Shown: in pieces, positions 1-7,874 of the stretch
Position numbering within the stretch: the stretch's first letter is position 1
Layout: every line of letters begins with the position of its first letter
Assembly (NCBI GenBank): GCA_023386155.1
Contig: JAEWKH010000017.1
Coordinates: forward strand, 1 to 64,000
DNA length: 64,000 nt
Origin: Pseudomonadota bacterium
GTDB taxonomy: Bacteria > Pseudomonadota > Alphaproteobacteria > Rhizobiales > Beijerinckiaceae
Direction: 5' to 3'
The notes under the pieces: model-generated
Told to the model about the DNA's origin: nothing
What the model saw: the letters and a program-made list of their open reading frames with translations, nothing else
The model's database searches: none
Made by a program: the position numbers and the translations under genes

Positions 1-752
1 GCGCTCGTGCCGTCGCCGCCAGCGCCGCCAGCACCACCGGTGCCGTCGCCGCCTGCGCCAGCGCCACCCGTGCCAGTCCCGCCGGTGCCCGCGCCGCCCG
101 AGCCAGCGGTACCGTCGCCGCCCGTTCCATTGCCGCCGTAAGCATAGCCGCCGGCGCCATATCCGCCGGTTCCGTCTCCGCCGTCGCCGCCGTCACCGCC
201 GTCCGCGTCCGAGTATCCGGTTCTCACGTTGCCCGAATCACCGTCGCCACCGGGACCGTTGCCGCCCGATCCGTCGCCGGTATCCGCATCGCCGCCCACG
301 CCAGCGCCGGAGCCTGAATCACCGGAAGAAATCGGCCCGCTCGTGCCGGCGCCACCGGTCCCGCCGCCTCCGGCGCCACCGGTCGCGGCAGCATAGCCAC
401 CCGTCGTATCGCCGGAGTCGGAATCGCCGCTGGATGTCGAGCCTCCGAAAGTGCCGCCGCCCGTGGCAGCCCCGCCGGTCGGATTGCCCGCCGTAGCGGC
501 GCCGCCATTGGCGTCGTTGTCCGTGCCGACATCCACATTCGCAGTGTTGTTGGCGCTGGCGTCATTCTGGGCCTGTAGCACCGGGTTGTAGTCGACCGCG
601 CCCCAGTTATCGTTGTCCTGGTCGATGGTCGAGTCCTGACTGGTGTTGGTCGTCGTGTTCTGCCGTTGCAGTTGATCCAGGGTATTGTTCAATTCGACGT
701 CGAGATCGAAGTCGAATCCGAACCGGCTCAGCAGTTCTGATAGGTCTGCCAT
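1..752 (-). CDS. Gly-rich repetitive protein, partial (C-terminus beyond window)
   Basis: This gene is open for 250 codons and runs off the left edge. I read it directly from the reverse strand. The start ATG (752-750) is preceded by an AGGAG ribosome site with about 8 nt spacing. Residues 1-40 are ordinary and slightly acidic (MADLSELLSRFGFDFDLDVE). Residues about 33-85 are rich in Asn, Thr, Gln and Asp and contain STIDQDNDN. From about residue 85 onward it is almost pure Gly with Ala, Thr, Asp and Ser in GGxG units such as GGDGTGGAGG, resembling PE_PGRS or other Gly-rich surface proteins in composition only. No signal peptide is seen at the N-terminus. The IDQD motif recurs in the Asp-repeat protein at 2637-3794, so the two may work together. 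Function unknown; extracellular or matrix protein is inference. Confidence 0.8.
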   Translation of the reverse strand, partial: MADLSELLSRFGFDFDLDVELNNTLDQLQRQNTTTNTSQDSTIDQDNDNWGAVDYNPVLQAQNDASANNTANVDVGTDNDANGGAATAGNPTGGAATGGGTFGGSTSSGDSDSGDTTGGYAAATGGAGGGGTGGAGTSGPISSGDSGSGAGVGGDADTGDGSGGNGPGGDGDSGNVRTGYSDADGGDGGDGGDGTGGYGAGGYAYGGNGTGGDGTAGSGGAGTGGTGTGGAGAGGDGTGGAGGAGGDGTS

Positions 753-1540
753 TCTCGCGACTCCTCATGGGTTTCAGCCGTCCCGCGGAGTTCCGGGGCG
801 GTTTGGCAGAGATTCCTGCATGCACGCCGTGAGAGAAAGTTGCCGATTTGCATGCCACAGAATGGGTGAGGACAATGTTCGGGTCGCCCATTCGGGCGAA
901 GAACCCTTGTCCGGACATGCGGCATGCCTGTCGAATTGCCTGAGCCGTCGCACCCTCTCATGTGGTACTTCTTGCGGGATGCGCGCGCCTGGATCCTTTA
1001 AATCCATGATCTCCAGAGTGAATTCCCGCTGGCCCGGCCCTCCGGCGAGCGGAGAATCGGGCTTAACCCGAATGAGCCGCACCTGGTCCGGCGCTCGATT
1101 GATCCGTGTGAATGCTAATGCGTTCAGAGGATGGGAAGGCTTCCATTCTCATGAGCCGCGGGAGGTCATTGTGACAATGGGCCTAATCCGAACATCCTCG
1201 AAGGATTCTGAGACAACGTGTCAGGAGAAATAGTCCCTGTGGGAGTTTCAGGGCCTGCTTGAATTGAATCCAAGCTTGGCGTTTCGATTGTTAGATATCG
1301 GTAGAAAAACGGTTAAAATAAGCTCTTATTTAATGTAGAATAGCTGTTGCGTATCGGTTGCGCCTTCGACGTTGAACGCCAAGTTACGCTGTGTGCCAGA
1401 TCAAGGTCCGAATAGCGCCAAGACTAGTGCTTGCCCGGCCGGGGCATCCGATGGTTGCGTGAGATCAGCCGCTTTTAGGAAACGCAAAAATTCTTGGGAA
1501 CCCATTCAACGAGATACGCCTCACATGAAGGAGGGTTGGG
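753..1540. other. Long intergenic regulatory region
   Basis: This 788-base gap lies between the divergently transcribed Gly-rich protein gene and the LuxR regulator gene. The open frames in it have poor codon usage and I see no supported gene. A small palindrome CATTGTGACAATG lies at 1167-1179. The stretch at about 1280-1345 is clearly AT-richer than the surroundings and is the likeliest place for promoters. No terminator or RNA gene is recognisable. Confidence 0.5.
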
Positions 1541-2335
1541 ATGCATTTTTCGTATGCAACACCCGAAGGTGACCCGAATGGTATGAGTCAGGAGGCTCTC
1601 GTCATCATCGACGAGGAGCCTTTCTCGCAGGAATGCCTCGTGCAAGCGATCAGCAGCGCATTCCCCGGACGGCCCGTGATAGGATTTTCAACGGTCGAAG
1701 AATTCTCACATGCCGAGGAGATCACGGTCGGCCTCGTCCTCATGAAGACCCAGTCGCAATCTCTGTCAGGCAACCTGCTGACGAATGAAACCAGGAGCAT
1801 CCTTCAGCACAATCCGTCGGTTCCGATCGTCATTCTCTCCATGTGCATGAGAGCCAAGGACGTTCAGGAGGCGATCGCGCTGGGTATCCGCGGCATCATT
1901 CCGGTGACGACCTCGTTCAAGGTCGCAGTCGCGGCCCTGCAGCTCGTGATGGTCGGCGGCACCTATTTCCCGCGCTTCCCAAACGGAGACCTGCCCTACG
2001 CCAATGGAACCAAGGATGCGCGCGAGCCGATGCCGGAAGAGCACGAACCGCTTACCATGCACCATGCCGGCCAACGCCCCTATCTCGCCATCTTGGAGGA
2101 CACCAGAGACCTGCTGAGGGCAGAGCCGAACGGGACGTCCGTGATCTTCACGGCGCGGGAACTGGACGTGCTGGAGGCGCTCCAGAAGGGCTGGTCCAAC
2201 AAATGGATCGCGCATTCCCTCAACATTTCCGAGAACACCATCAAGGTTCATATCCAGCGCATCATGCGCAAGCTGCACGCCACCAACAGGACGGAGGCGG
2301 TCTTCCGGCACCGTCAGCTCAATGGTCTGGGCTAG
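1541..2335 (+). CDS. LuxR/NarL-type regulator with degenerate receiver
   Basis: 264 aa. The start is supported by AAGGAGG at 1528-1534. The N-terminal part (about 17-135) has the hydrophobic pattern of a response-regulator receiver (ALVIIDEEP, then VPIVILS). At the expected phospho-acceptor position it reads LVLMKT, with Lys about residue 69 in place of Asp. The C-terminal part (about 200-258) is a clear GerE/LuxR helix-turn-helix (FTARELDVLEALQKG, then ISENTIKVHIQRIMRKL). It therefore binds DNA but is probably not controlled by ordinary phosphorylation. It stands between the Gly-rich protein gene (divergent) and the Asp-repeat protein gene (same strand), so it is a candidate regulator of both. 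A related protein lies at 7875-8642. Confidence 0.85.
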   Translation: MHFSYATPEGDPNGMSQEALVIIDEEPFSQECLVQAISSAFPGRPVIGFSTVEEFSHAEEITVGLVLMKTQSQSLSGNLLTNETRSILQHNPSVPIVILSMCMRAKDVQEAIALGIRGIIPVTTSFKVAVAALQLVMVGGTYFPRFPNGDLPYANGTKDAREPMPEEHEPLTMHHAGQRPYLAILEDTRDLLRAEPNGTSVIFTARELDVLEALQKGWSNKWIAHSLNISENTIKVHIQRIMRKLHATNRTEAVFRHRQLNGLG

Positions 2336-2379
2336 AGCATCCAACCCAAAAGTGACGTCCACTTTTGGGTTGGATGCTC
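2335..2379. repeat. Perfect 20-bp inverted repeat (GATGCTC-type palindromic element)
   Basis: The two arms (2335-2354 and 2360-2379) are perfect reverse complements around a 5-nt loop. The ends read GAGCATCCAACCC and GGGTTGGATGCTC with AAAAGTG and CACTTTT inside. The element starts on the last base of the LuxR stop codon. The same ends and core recur elsewhere in the window, so this is a dispersed repeat that may also act as a transcription terminator. Confidence 0.85.
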
Positions 2380-2392
2380 CACTCCCGGAACA

Positions 2393-2441
2393 GCGCATCG
2401 TTGAGTGCGAAAAACCGGACCCGTTTTTTCGCACGATGCGC
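2393..2441. repeat. Inverted repeat, GCGCATCG-type palindromic element
   Basis: GCGCATCGT followed by GTGCGAAAAA pairs with TTTTTCGCAC followed by ACGATGCGC, with a small bulge and a loop containing CCGGACCCG. It is directly beside the GATGCTC-type element, and the same pairing of the two element types recurs at 7338-7422 and 11591-11709. Confidence 0.75.
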
Positions 2442-2636
2442 CGATACCCGTAATCCATTCAGGTGTCGTCCTTTGGAATGAGACCTGGACGGTCCGAAGC
2501 CGTGTCGGAGAGGCTCGACCGGCGGCCGGGCCCATCCCGCCGCGAGACGACAGGTCGATGCCGCCTGAATGGGTAACTGGCGCATGGTCGCCTCGGCCCT
2601 CTACACTGGTTCGTCCATGATCGTCGCGCGAGGTCG

Positions 2637-3794
2637 ATGCCGATGCTGCCGCCCGACAGGGGAACACGCAATCTGCTCCCAGACCTGATCGAGAAGCAGG
2701 ATGAAATCGTTCGGGCGGCCGATGACGGCGGCCATGTCCGTCCGGTTGCGGATCCCGGCCTGTCGACCTCCCCTTCCTTCAATCCGACCATCGATCCAGC
2801 GCCGCCGCGCGACGGACCGGCCCATCAGGACACCGTCCCGTCGCCTCAGGCGAACACGGCTGCGGCCGCACAGGACCCGTCCACTCATTCTTCCACGTCG
2901 TCGATCGACCTGAACCCGTCGGACGGGATCGGCGGCGATCGCATGTCGATCGACATCGACGAAGACGGGGGCCGGTCGGGTTCGGCCTCGGCCCATGGGA
3001 CTCCCTCGGGAGCGCCGCATGCGACGGTTTCCGTTCCCAACAGCCTCTCGCCTCACCCGGCGGACGACGGGGGCACGGACGACGAGGGGGGAAATCCCGG
3101 CCACATCCCGGAAGGCGCTCACGCGCCCACGGCGATAGCGGATCCTGCGCCGGCAACCGGGATGCCCGCGGAATCCCCGGCCCCGGCCGGGATCCCGATT
3201 GCCGTTCCGGACGGCGACAACATCCACATCGTCCAGACGGCCCTCGTGGATCAGGATGCGGACGTCCTCCTCAATGGCTGGATGGGCGAAAGCAAGATCC
3301 GCGTCTTCATGGACAACGACGCCGACATGGCCCAGCTCTCCGACGTTGAGCTCGACATGGACGGAAACGGACGCATGTTCCTGCGTCTCGACCAATCCAT
3401 GACCATCGATCAGGAGACGAAGATCGACCTCGACATCTACGAGGAGGGCGGCGTCCTTTATGTCGACCTCTATCTCAGGAACGAGGTCGACATCGTGCAG
3501 GATACAGAGCTCGACCTGATGATGGATGGCTGGAACGGCCCGAGCCGGTTCATCGTCAACAACCATCTCGACATCCGCCAGGACGTCGACATCGATATCG
3601 ACATCGAGGACGAGCTTGAGGAGAAGTTCGCGATCAAGGTCGCAATCGGCGTGAAGCAGGCCATCGATGTCGACCAGGATGCGGATATCGACGTGAGCTA
3701 CGCCGATGGTGCCTTCGGCATCGATGTCGATGCGGTGCAGACAGCGACCATCGACCAGGACACGACCCTGAGGATCGACTTCTCGGTCGTCTGA
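2637..3794 (+). CDS. Asp-rich DQD-repeat protein, unknown function
   Basis: 385 aa. I recognise no family. Residues 1-195 are mostly disordered, rich in Pro, Ala, Ser, Gly and Asp. Residues about 196-385 contain about seven units of 21-32 residues. Each has a core like TALVDQDADV, MTIDQETKID, VDIVQDTELD, LDIRQDVDID, AIDVDQDADI or ATIDQDTTLR (central Gln/Asn near 206, 227, 259, 288, 315, 347, 374), usually followed by a turn and an alternating hydrophobic strand. This suggests a beta-rich repeat fold with acidic, possibly metal-binding, loops. No signal peptide is visible. ATG at 2637 is used; ATG at 2643 fits the GCGAGG ribosome site better. High GC3 supports this strand, although the reverse strand is also open because the repeats are nearly palindromic at the codon level. 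Confidence 0.75.
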   Translation: MPMLPPDRGTRNLLPDLIEKQDEIVRAADDGGHVRPVADPGLSTSPSFNPTIDPAPPRDGPAHQDTVPSPQANTAAAAQDPSTHSSTSSIDLNPSDGIGGDRMSIDIDEDGGRSGSASAHGTPSGAPHATVSVPNSLSPHPADDGGTDDEGGNPGHIPEGAHAPTAIADPAPATGMPAESPAPAGIPIAVPDGDNIHIVQTALVDQDADVLLNGWMGESKIRVFMDNDADMAQLSDVELDMDGNGRMFLRLDQSMTIDQETKIDLDIYEEGGVLYVDLYLRNEVDIVQDTELDLMMDGWNGPSRFIVNNHLDIRQDVDIDIDIEDELEEKFAIKVAIGVKQAIDVDQDADIDVSYADGAFGIDVDAVQTATIDQDTTLRIDFSVV

Positions 3795-3838
3795 AACGCA
3801 GGCCTCAAAAGTGGAGTCGCAGGGCCACAGCTCCAGCG

Positions 3839-4576
3839 TCACTTCCTGAGGTGGAGATAGGCGGGATCGAACTCACCAGCGGCCTGGAGGGATTCCCAAT
3901 CGGGAACGTGGAGCGCGCGCCCCCGCAGCACGATCAGTCCCTCGCCTCGCAGATCCTGGAGCACGCGGTTCACATGGACGGTGGATAATCCCAGCGCATC
4001 CGCGAGCTCGTTCTGGGTCACCGGCAGGTCATAGCCTTTCTCCCCGGCGAGTCCGACCGCCTTCAGGCGCATCTGAAGCTCGCACAGAAGATGTGCGATG
4101 CGCTGATAGGCCGAGCGGCGCCCCAGGCCGATCATCCACTCGCGAAACATGGCTGCGTCGATGAGGGTGTCCCGCCAGAATGCGGCGGCGAGACCGGGAT
4201 GCTCCTCCAGGCACCTTCGCAGGCTCTCGTGTGGCAGGAGGGCGATGCTGCTCGTCACGAGCGTGCCGATGCTGTGGTCCATCACATTCAAATGAAGGCT
4301 CTGCAGGTCGGGGATGTCGCCCGGGATGTAGAAGCCCAGGATCTGCCGGCGGCCGTCGGGCAAGACCTTATAACGGCAAACGAAGCCGCTCAGGAGAAGG
4401 CAGCATTCCGACGGATGATCCCCGTCGCGGACGATATCGCTGTCCGCTTCGAAAACCTTGACCGTCAGGGGCAGGTCGAGGAGCGCCTGTTTCTCCTCAT
4501 CGGACAAGGTCGCGATGCTGTCCAGCTTCCAGAGGAGAGGGTTGGCAGTGGCCTGTTTGTGCATGGCAAGCCTCAT
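3839..4576 (-). CDS. Crp/Fnr-family transcriptional regulator
   Basis: 245 aa, normal family length. GGAGGT lies 6 nt upstream of the ATG at 4576. The N-terminal half is a cyclic-nucleotide-binding type beta-roll (VFEADSDIVRDGDHPSECCLLLSGFV, about residues 39-64, then LPDGRRQILGFYIPGD). The C-terminal helix-turn-helix (about 185-220) contains TQNELADALGLSTVHVNRVL. There is no Fnr-type N-terminal cysteine cluster, so it is not an iron-sulphur oxygen sensor. Its ligand is unknown. It ends just downstream of the Asp-repeat gene on the opposite strand (convergent). Confidence 0.85.
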   Translation of the reverse strand: MRLAMHKQATANPLLWKLDSIATLSDEEKQALLDLPLTVKVFEADSDIVRDGDHPSECCLLLSGFVCRYKVLPDGRRQILGFYIPGDIPDLQSLHLNVMDHSIGTLVTSSIALLPHESLRRCLEEHPGLAAAFWRDTLIDAAMFREWMIGLGRRSAYQRIAHLLCELQMRLKAVGLAGEKGYDLPVTQNELADALGLSTVHVNRVLQDLRGEGLIVLRGRALHVPDWESLQAAGEFDPAYLHLRK

Positions 4577-4614
4577 TATAGCACCTCCAGACCGCCGTCA
4601 TAGAACCGCATAGC

Positions 4615-4803
4615 TCAGTTCCCGTCCAGGGACACGCGTTCGCGTCCCCTCCGGTGGGTGCCTCCTCCTTGACCGAGGCCCATCCTCTCGCGCGCGTGGA
4701 GGTCGTTGTGCCGGGCCAATGCCTTCAGGGTCTCGTCCCGATGGTCGTACCAGGTTGCCAGGGTCTCCTGAAGCTTCCGGAGCAACCTGTCCGCCTCCGT
4801 CAC
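4615..4803 (-). CDS. Small hypothetical protein
   Basis: A 62-aa frame with a GTG start. Residues 1-40 look like an amphipathic helix (DRLLRKLQETLATWYDHRDE), and the rest is basic and Gly-rich. No strong ribosome site is visible. It lies upstream of and on the same strand as the Crp/Fnr gene. It may be real, but it also sits in a stretch that appears to be decayed DNA next to a truncated kinase, so support is weak. Confidence 0.3.
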   Translation of the reverse strand: MTEADRLLRKLQETLATWYDHRDETLKALARHNDLHARERMGLGQGGGTHRRGRERVSLDGN

Positions 4804-4912
4804 ATCGTGGCCGCCCGGCGCAAGGCTCCGATCAGAACGACCTGATGGGTGATGCGCCTCTTCCGCGCGGCAATGTCGAGGTCAGCATCCCATCCAGATC
4901 GACGGCCTCCGG

Positions 4913-5926
4913 GTGGACACGAACGGCAAGCGCCTGATCGTCGATATCGTCGTCGAGCCCGTGCGCGACGAGCCCAACGGAGCGCCGGGCTTCGTGGTCG
5001 TCTTCAAGGACCGCCCGGCGCCTCCCGAGGAAGAGGCCGACACCGCCGCAGGCGGATCCTTCCTGCGGGACGAGCATGTGCAGCGGCGCGAGACGGACCT
5101 GCGCGTCACGCGCGAAAGGCTTCAGGTTACGATCGAGGAGCTCGAGAGCACGAACGAAGAGCTCCAATCCGTCAACGAGGAACTGACCACCGTCAACGGC
5201 GAGCTCGCGTACCGGGCGCAGCAGGCCCTGCGCGAAAGCGAGGAGCATACGAAGCTTCTGCTCGCCGAGCTGCAGCACCGCGTGCGCAACATCCTGGCGG
5301 TCGTTCGCTCGATCACGCGGCGCACGGCCGCGAACAGCGAGACGGCCGACGACTATGCCATGCATCTCGAAGGACGCATCGAGGCCTTAGCCCGCATGCA
5401 AACGATGGCGACGCGGTCGGCCGATGCCGGCGTCAATCTCGAAGAGATGGTGCGGGACGAACTGCTCGCCCATGCGGTGCGCGACGACGAGAAGGCTCAG
5501 GTCGATGGACCGGTCATCCGCTTGCAGACGACCACGGCCGAGAAGCTGGGAATGGCGATTCACGAGCTCGCCACCAATGCGGTCAAGTACGGCGCCCTCT
5601 CGGAGAACGGGGGCTATATCGAGGTGACCTGGCGTGTCGAGGGCGTCGACGGCGACCGGAGGCTCACGCTGACATGGCGGGAGACCGGAGTGCGCATTGC
5701 CGGCGCGGCCCCGCGCCGGCGCGGCTTCGGCACCGAGTTGATCGAGCGCACCCTTCCCCATGAGATCGATGCGAAGACCGAACTCGAATTCACGCCCGGC
5801 GGCGTCCGCTGCGTGATCGATTTTCCGCTCAGCGAGCGCACCGCCATCCTGAGCGCTCATGCCCCGACGGACCAGTCCGTCGAGGACGGCCGGACCGGCG
5901 GGCTCCAACCCTCCTCCCGAAGATAA
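4913..5926 (+). CDS. HWE-family sensor histidine kinase, apparently N-terminally truncated CheR-fusion
   Basis: 337 aa from a GTG start. Residues 1-35 (NGKRLIVDIVVEPV, then GFVVVFKDR) resemble the segment that follows the CheR methyltransferase domain in CheB-CheR-kinase fusions. About residues 75-100 form the hallmark coiled coil EELESTNEELQSVNEEL. The kinase core follows: H-box AELQHRVRNILAVV (His about 122), N-box HELATNAVKYGAL and the HWE motif TWRETG. The expected CheB and CheR domains are absent upstream. A frame with LPRGNVEVS at about 4861-4890 may be residue of the lost part. It may still make a soluble kinase, or be a decaying gene. No partner regulator is adjacent. Confidence 0.7.
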   Translation: MDTNGKRLIVDIVVEPVRDEPNGAPGFVVVFKDRPAPPEEEADTAAGGSFLRDEHVQRRETDLRVTRERLQVTIEELESTNEELQSVNEELTTVNGELAYRAQQALRESEEHTKLLLAELQHRVRNILAVVRSITRRTAANSETADDYAMHLEGRIEALARMQTMATRSADAGVNLEEMVRDELLAHAVRDDEKAQVDGPVIRLQTTTAEKLGMAIHELATNAVKYGALSENGGYIEVTWRVEGVDGDRRLTLTWRETGVRIAGAAPRRRGFGTELIERTLPHEIDAKTELEFTPGGVRCVIDFPLSERTAILSAHAPTDQSVEDGRTGGLQPSSRR

Positions 5927-6008
5927 GGCTTGACCTGAGCGGTCGCCCTGTTCTCCATTTGGCCGTCGAAAGCGGCCGCGCATCACGCCGCAAGCCAGAG
6001 GTTCTGCA

Positions 6009-6899
6009 TTGGACTGGGACAAGATCAGACTGTTCTACGAGGTCGTCAACGCCGGGAACTTCACTCGCGCCGGCGAGAAGCTCGGAGTCAACCAGTCCTC
6101 CATCAGCCGGCAGATCAGCGCCCTCGAGCACGAGTTGAAGATTCCCCTCTTCCACCGGCATCCCCGTGGCCTCGTCCTGACCGAGCATGGGGACGTGCTC
6201 TTCAGGGCCGCCCAGGATATCCGCCTCCGCCTGGACGAAACGCGCCAGCGCCTGACCGAGACCAGCGAGCGTCCCGCGGGCGAACTCAAGGTCTCTGCGA
6301 CCGTCGGTATCGGTGGGATCTGGCTCGCCCGGCGCATCACGGAATTTCTGGACCTCTATCCCGAGGTTCATATCCAGCTCATCCTCACGAACGACGAGCT
6401 GGATCTTGCGATGCGGGAGGCGGACATCGCCATCCGCCTGCGCCTGCCGGCTCAGCCTGACCTGATCCAGCGCCGCCTCTTCACCATCCAGTACCACGCC
6501 TATGCGGCCCATACCTATATCGAGCGCTTCGGTGAACCGGAGAGGATCGAGGATCTCGACAACCACTCCATCGTCAGCCTCGGAGGCGATCAGCCCGCTT
6601 TCATTCTCGAGCTGCACCGCCTGGCGAATCTCGGGCGGAGCCCCAAGGATCCCCGCGTCAGCCGGTTCGTGGTCAACGACAGCCTGGCGCTCCGGCAGGC
6701 CATCGAGAACGGGGCCGGCGTCGGCATGGCGCCCGATTACGCGATGAGCAACAATCCGCGGGTCAAGCAGGTGCTGCGCGACGAGCAGATGCCGACCCTC
6801 GACAGCTATCTCGTCTATCCGGAAGAGATGCGCTCCGTGGCGCGGGTCCAGGTCTTCCGCGACTTCCTCGTCTCCAAGGCCCAGCGCTGGGGTTTTTGA
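6009..6899 (+). CDS. LysR-family transcriptional regulator
   Basis: 296 aa, standard length. The start is TTG at 6009, preceded by AGAGGT with 6 nt spacing; no better ATG is in frame. The N-terminal winged helix contains DWDKIRLFYEVVNAGNFTRAG and SSISRQISALEHELKIPLFHR. A LysR substrate-binding domain follows (about residues 95-290). The target is unknown. The neighbours, a truncated kinase gene upstream and a small membrane protein gene downstream, give no pathway hint. Confidence 0.85.
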   Translation: MDWDKIRLFYEVVNAGNFTRAGEKLGVNQSSISRQISALEHELKIPLFHRHPRGLVLTEHGDVLFRAAQDIRLRLDETRQRLTETSERPAGELKVSATVGIGGIWLARRITEFLDLYPEVHIQLILTNDELDLAMREADIAIRLRLPAQPDLIQRRLFTIQYHAYAAHTYIERFGEPERIEDLDNHSIVSLGGDQPAFILELHRLANLGRSPKDPRVSRFVVNDSLALRQAIENGAGVGMAPDYAMSNNPRVKQVLRDEQMPTLDSYLVYPEEMRSVARVQVFRDFLVSKAQRWGF

Positions 6900-6960
6900 G
6901 CGCCCTTCGGGACCGTGACGAGGCGCAACCTCATTTTCTCCACGATTCTTGAGCTAGCTA

Positions 6961-7011
6961 GCGCATCGTGCGGACCCAAAGGTGGTTTCCACGCTTTATG
7001 TCCGGTGCTCT
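6961..7011. repeat. Degenerate palindromic repeat element
   Basis: GCGCATCGTGCGGACCC, then AAAGGTGG and CCACGCTTT, ending in TCCGGTGCTC. It matches the repeat family seen at 2335, 7338, 11591 and 47120 but has several arm mismatches. Confidence 0.55.
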
Positions 7012-7046
7012 CGAACCTTTCCTCAAACCCTCAGGGGATCGCCCCG

Positions 7047-7247
7047 ATGTCACGGCCCGTTCTTGCTGTCTTAGGTATTGCCCTCGGTCTTCCCTTCCTG
7101 ATCCTGCTGGCTCTCGTCTCGTCGGCGTCGGGAGTCAGCGCGAGCGTGTTCACGACCGCGCTCGGCCTCGTGATCATATCGGTTTTCCTGATGCTGGTCG
7201 TCTTCGAGATCAAGCGGATCGTGGATCTTCCGCCGGACGCGCATTGA
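7047..7247 (+). CDS. Small two-helix membrane protein
   Basis: 66 aa. ATG at 7047 with AGGGGA 8 nt upstream; longer readings start inside the repeat element and are less likely. Two hydrophobic segments are evident: about residues 4-26 (VLAVLGIALGLPFLILLALV) and about 33-54 (FTTALGLVIISVFLMLVVF), followed by a short charged tail EIKRIVDLPPDAH. It is probably an inner-membrane protein. No family is recognised and no partner is obvious. Confidence 0.6.
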   Translation: MSRPVLAVLGIALGLPFLILLALVSSASGVSASVFTTALGLVIISVFLMLVVFEIKRIVDLPPDAH

Positions 7248-7337
7248 GATCCGATCGACGCCCTCGGCCCGAATGCAATTGAGGATCGAACGTCGACCGT
7301 TCGATCCTCAAGTCTTCTCCTTCGAGTGGAGAATAAA

Positions 7338-7422
7338 CTAGCGCATCGAACGATGCGCTATCCAAGGAGTGGAGCGTCGGATCCGATCCCAAAAGTGGAA
7401 CCCACTTTTGGGTCCGATGCTC
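7338..7422. repeat. Paired palindromic repeat elements
   Basis: A short palindrome (AGCGCATCG, AA, CGATGCGCT, about 7339-7360) is followed by a second element with CCCAAAAGTGG and CCACTTTTGGG arms ending in TCCGATGCTC (about 7380-7422). The second abuts the stop codon of the small gene on the minus strand and could terminate its transcript. Confidence 0.75.
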
Positions 7423-7637
7423 TAAGCTGCGGCGCGCGACCGCTCCGGACGCTCCTCGGCCATGGCCTTGTCCAGAGCCATCAGCAGAACCCCGATGTCG
7501 TCGTCGAGAAGATTGATGGCATTGCGAGCGTACTCGCGATATTCCTGCCTGACGCTTTCGGTCTCGCCATCCCAGAGGCAGTCTTCGAACTCGGCATCGT
7601 AGAATGCACGAGCAACCAGTTCCACTTGATAATCCAT
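7422..7637 (-). CDS. Small acidic hypothetical protein
   Basis: 71 aa with ATG start and normal codon usage for this genome. It is predicted helical (FYDAEFEDCLWDGETESVRQ, then NAINLLDDDIGVLLMALDKA) and ends in a short Arg/Ala tail. It has no membrane segment or signal peptide. The ribosome site is weak (CGGGGC). A palindromic repeat directly follows the stop. No family is recognised and no operon partner is present. Confidence 0.6.
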   Translation of the reverse strand: MDYQVELVARAFYDAEFEDCLWDGETESVRQEYREYARNAINLLDDDIGVLLMALDKAMAEERPERSRAAA

Positions 7638-7874
7638 GTATGCCCCGCTGCACCACTCAGGTGATTTGTTATTGTCTGGTCCGGGGCGAAAATACGCGTT
7701 TACTTTGTTAGATTTTGATCCGCCGCCAGGACGGGTTCAGGCTTAGCGCCGGATTCGACTGATCCGCAACTCGCCACATGGGCTACTCCCGAAGAGGTAG
7801 GGTACCTGACGGCAGCCTATCCCCTTGGGATAATTCGCGGAATTCCGCCGGATCGGATCGTCCGGCGGGGTTTC

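Noticed and set aside
685..1233. 182-aa plus-strand frame
   Set aside because: It starts inside the Gly-rich gene on the other strand, has unusual composition and no ribosome site.
196..3794. Assignment of the Asp-repeat protein as a curlin
   Set aside because: Curlin repeats need the Ser-x5-Gln-x-Gly-x4-Asn pattern; here Asp dominates, Gly is sparse and no csg genes are nearby.
2601..3842. 413-aa reverse-strand frame rich in Asp and Val
   Set aside because: It is antisense to the DQD-repeat gene. The repeats use codons that are near-palindromes (GTCGAC, ATCGAT), so both strands stay open. Third-position GC and the ribosome site favour the plus strand.
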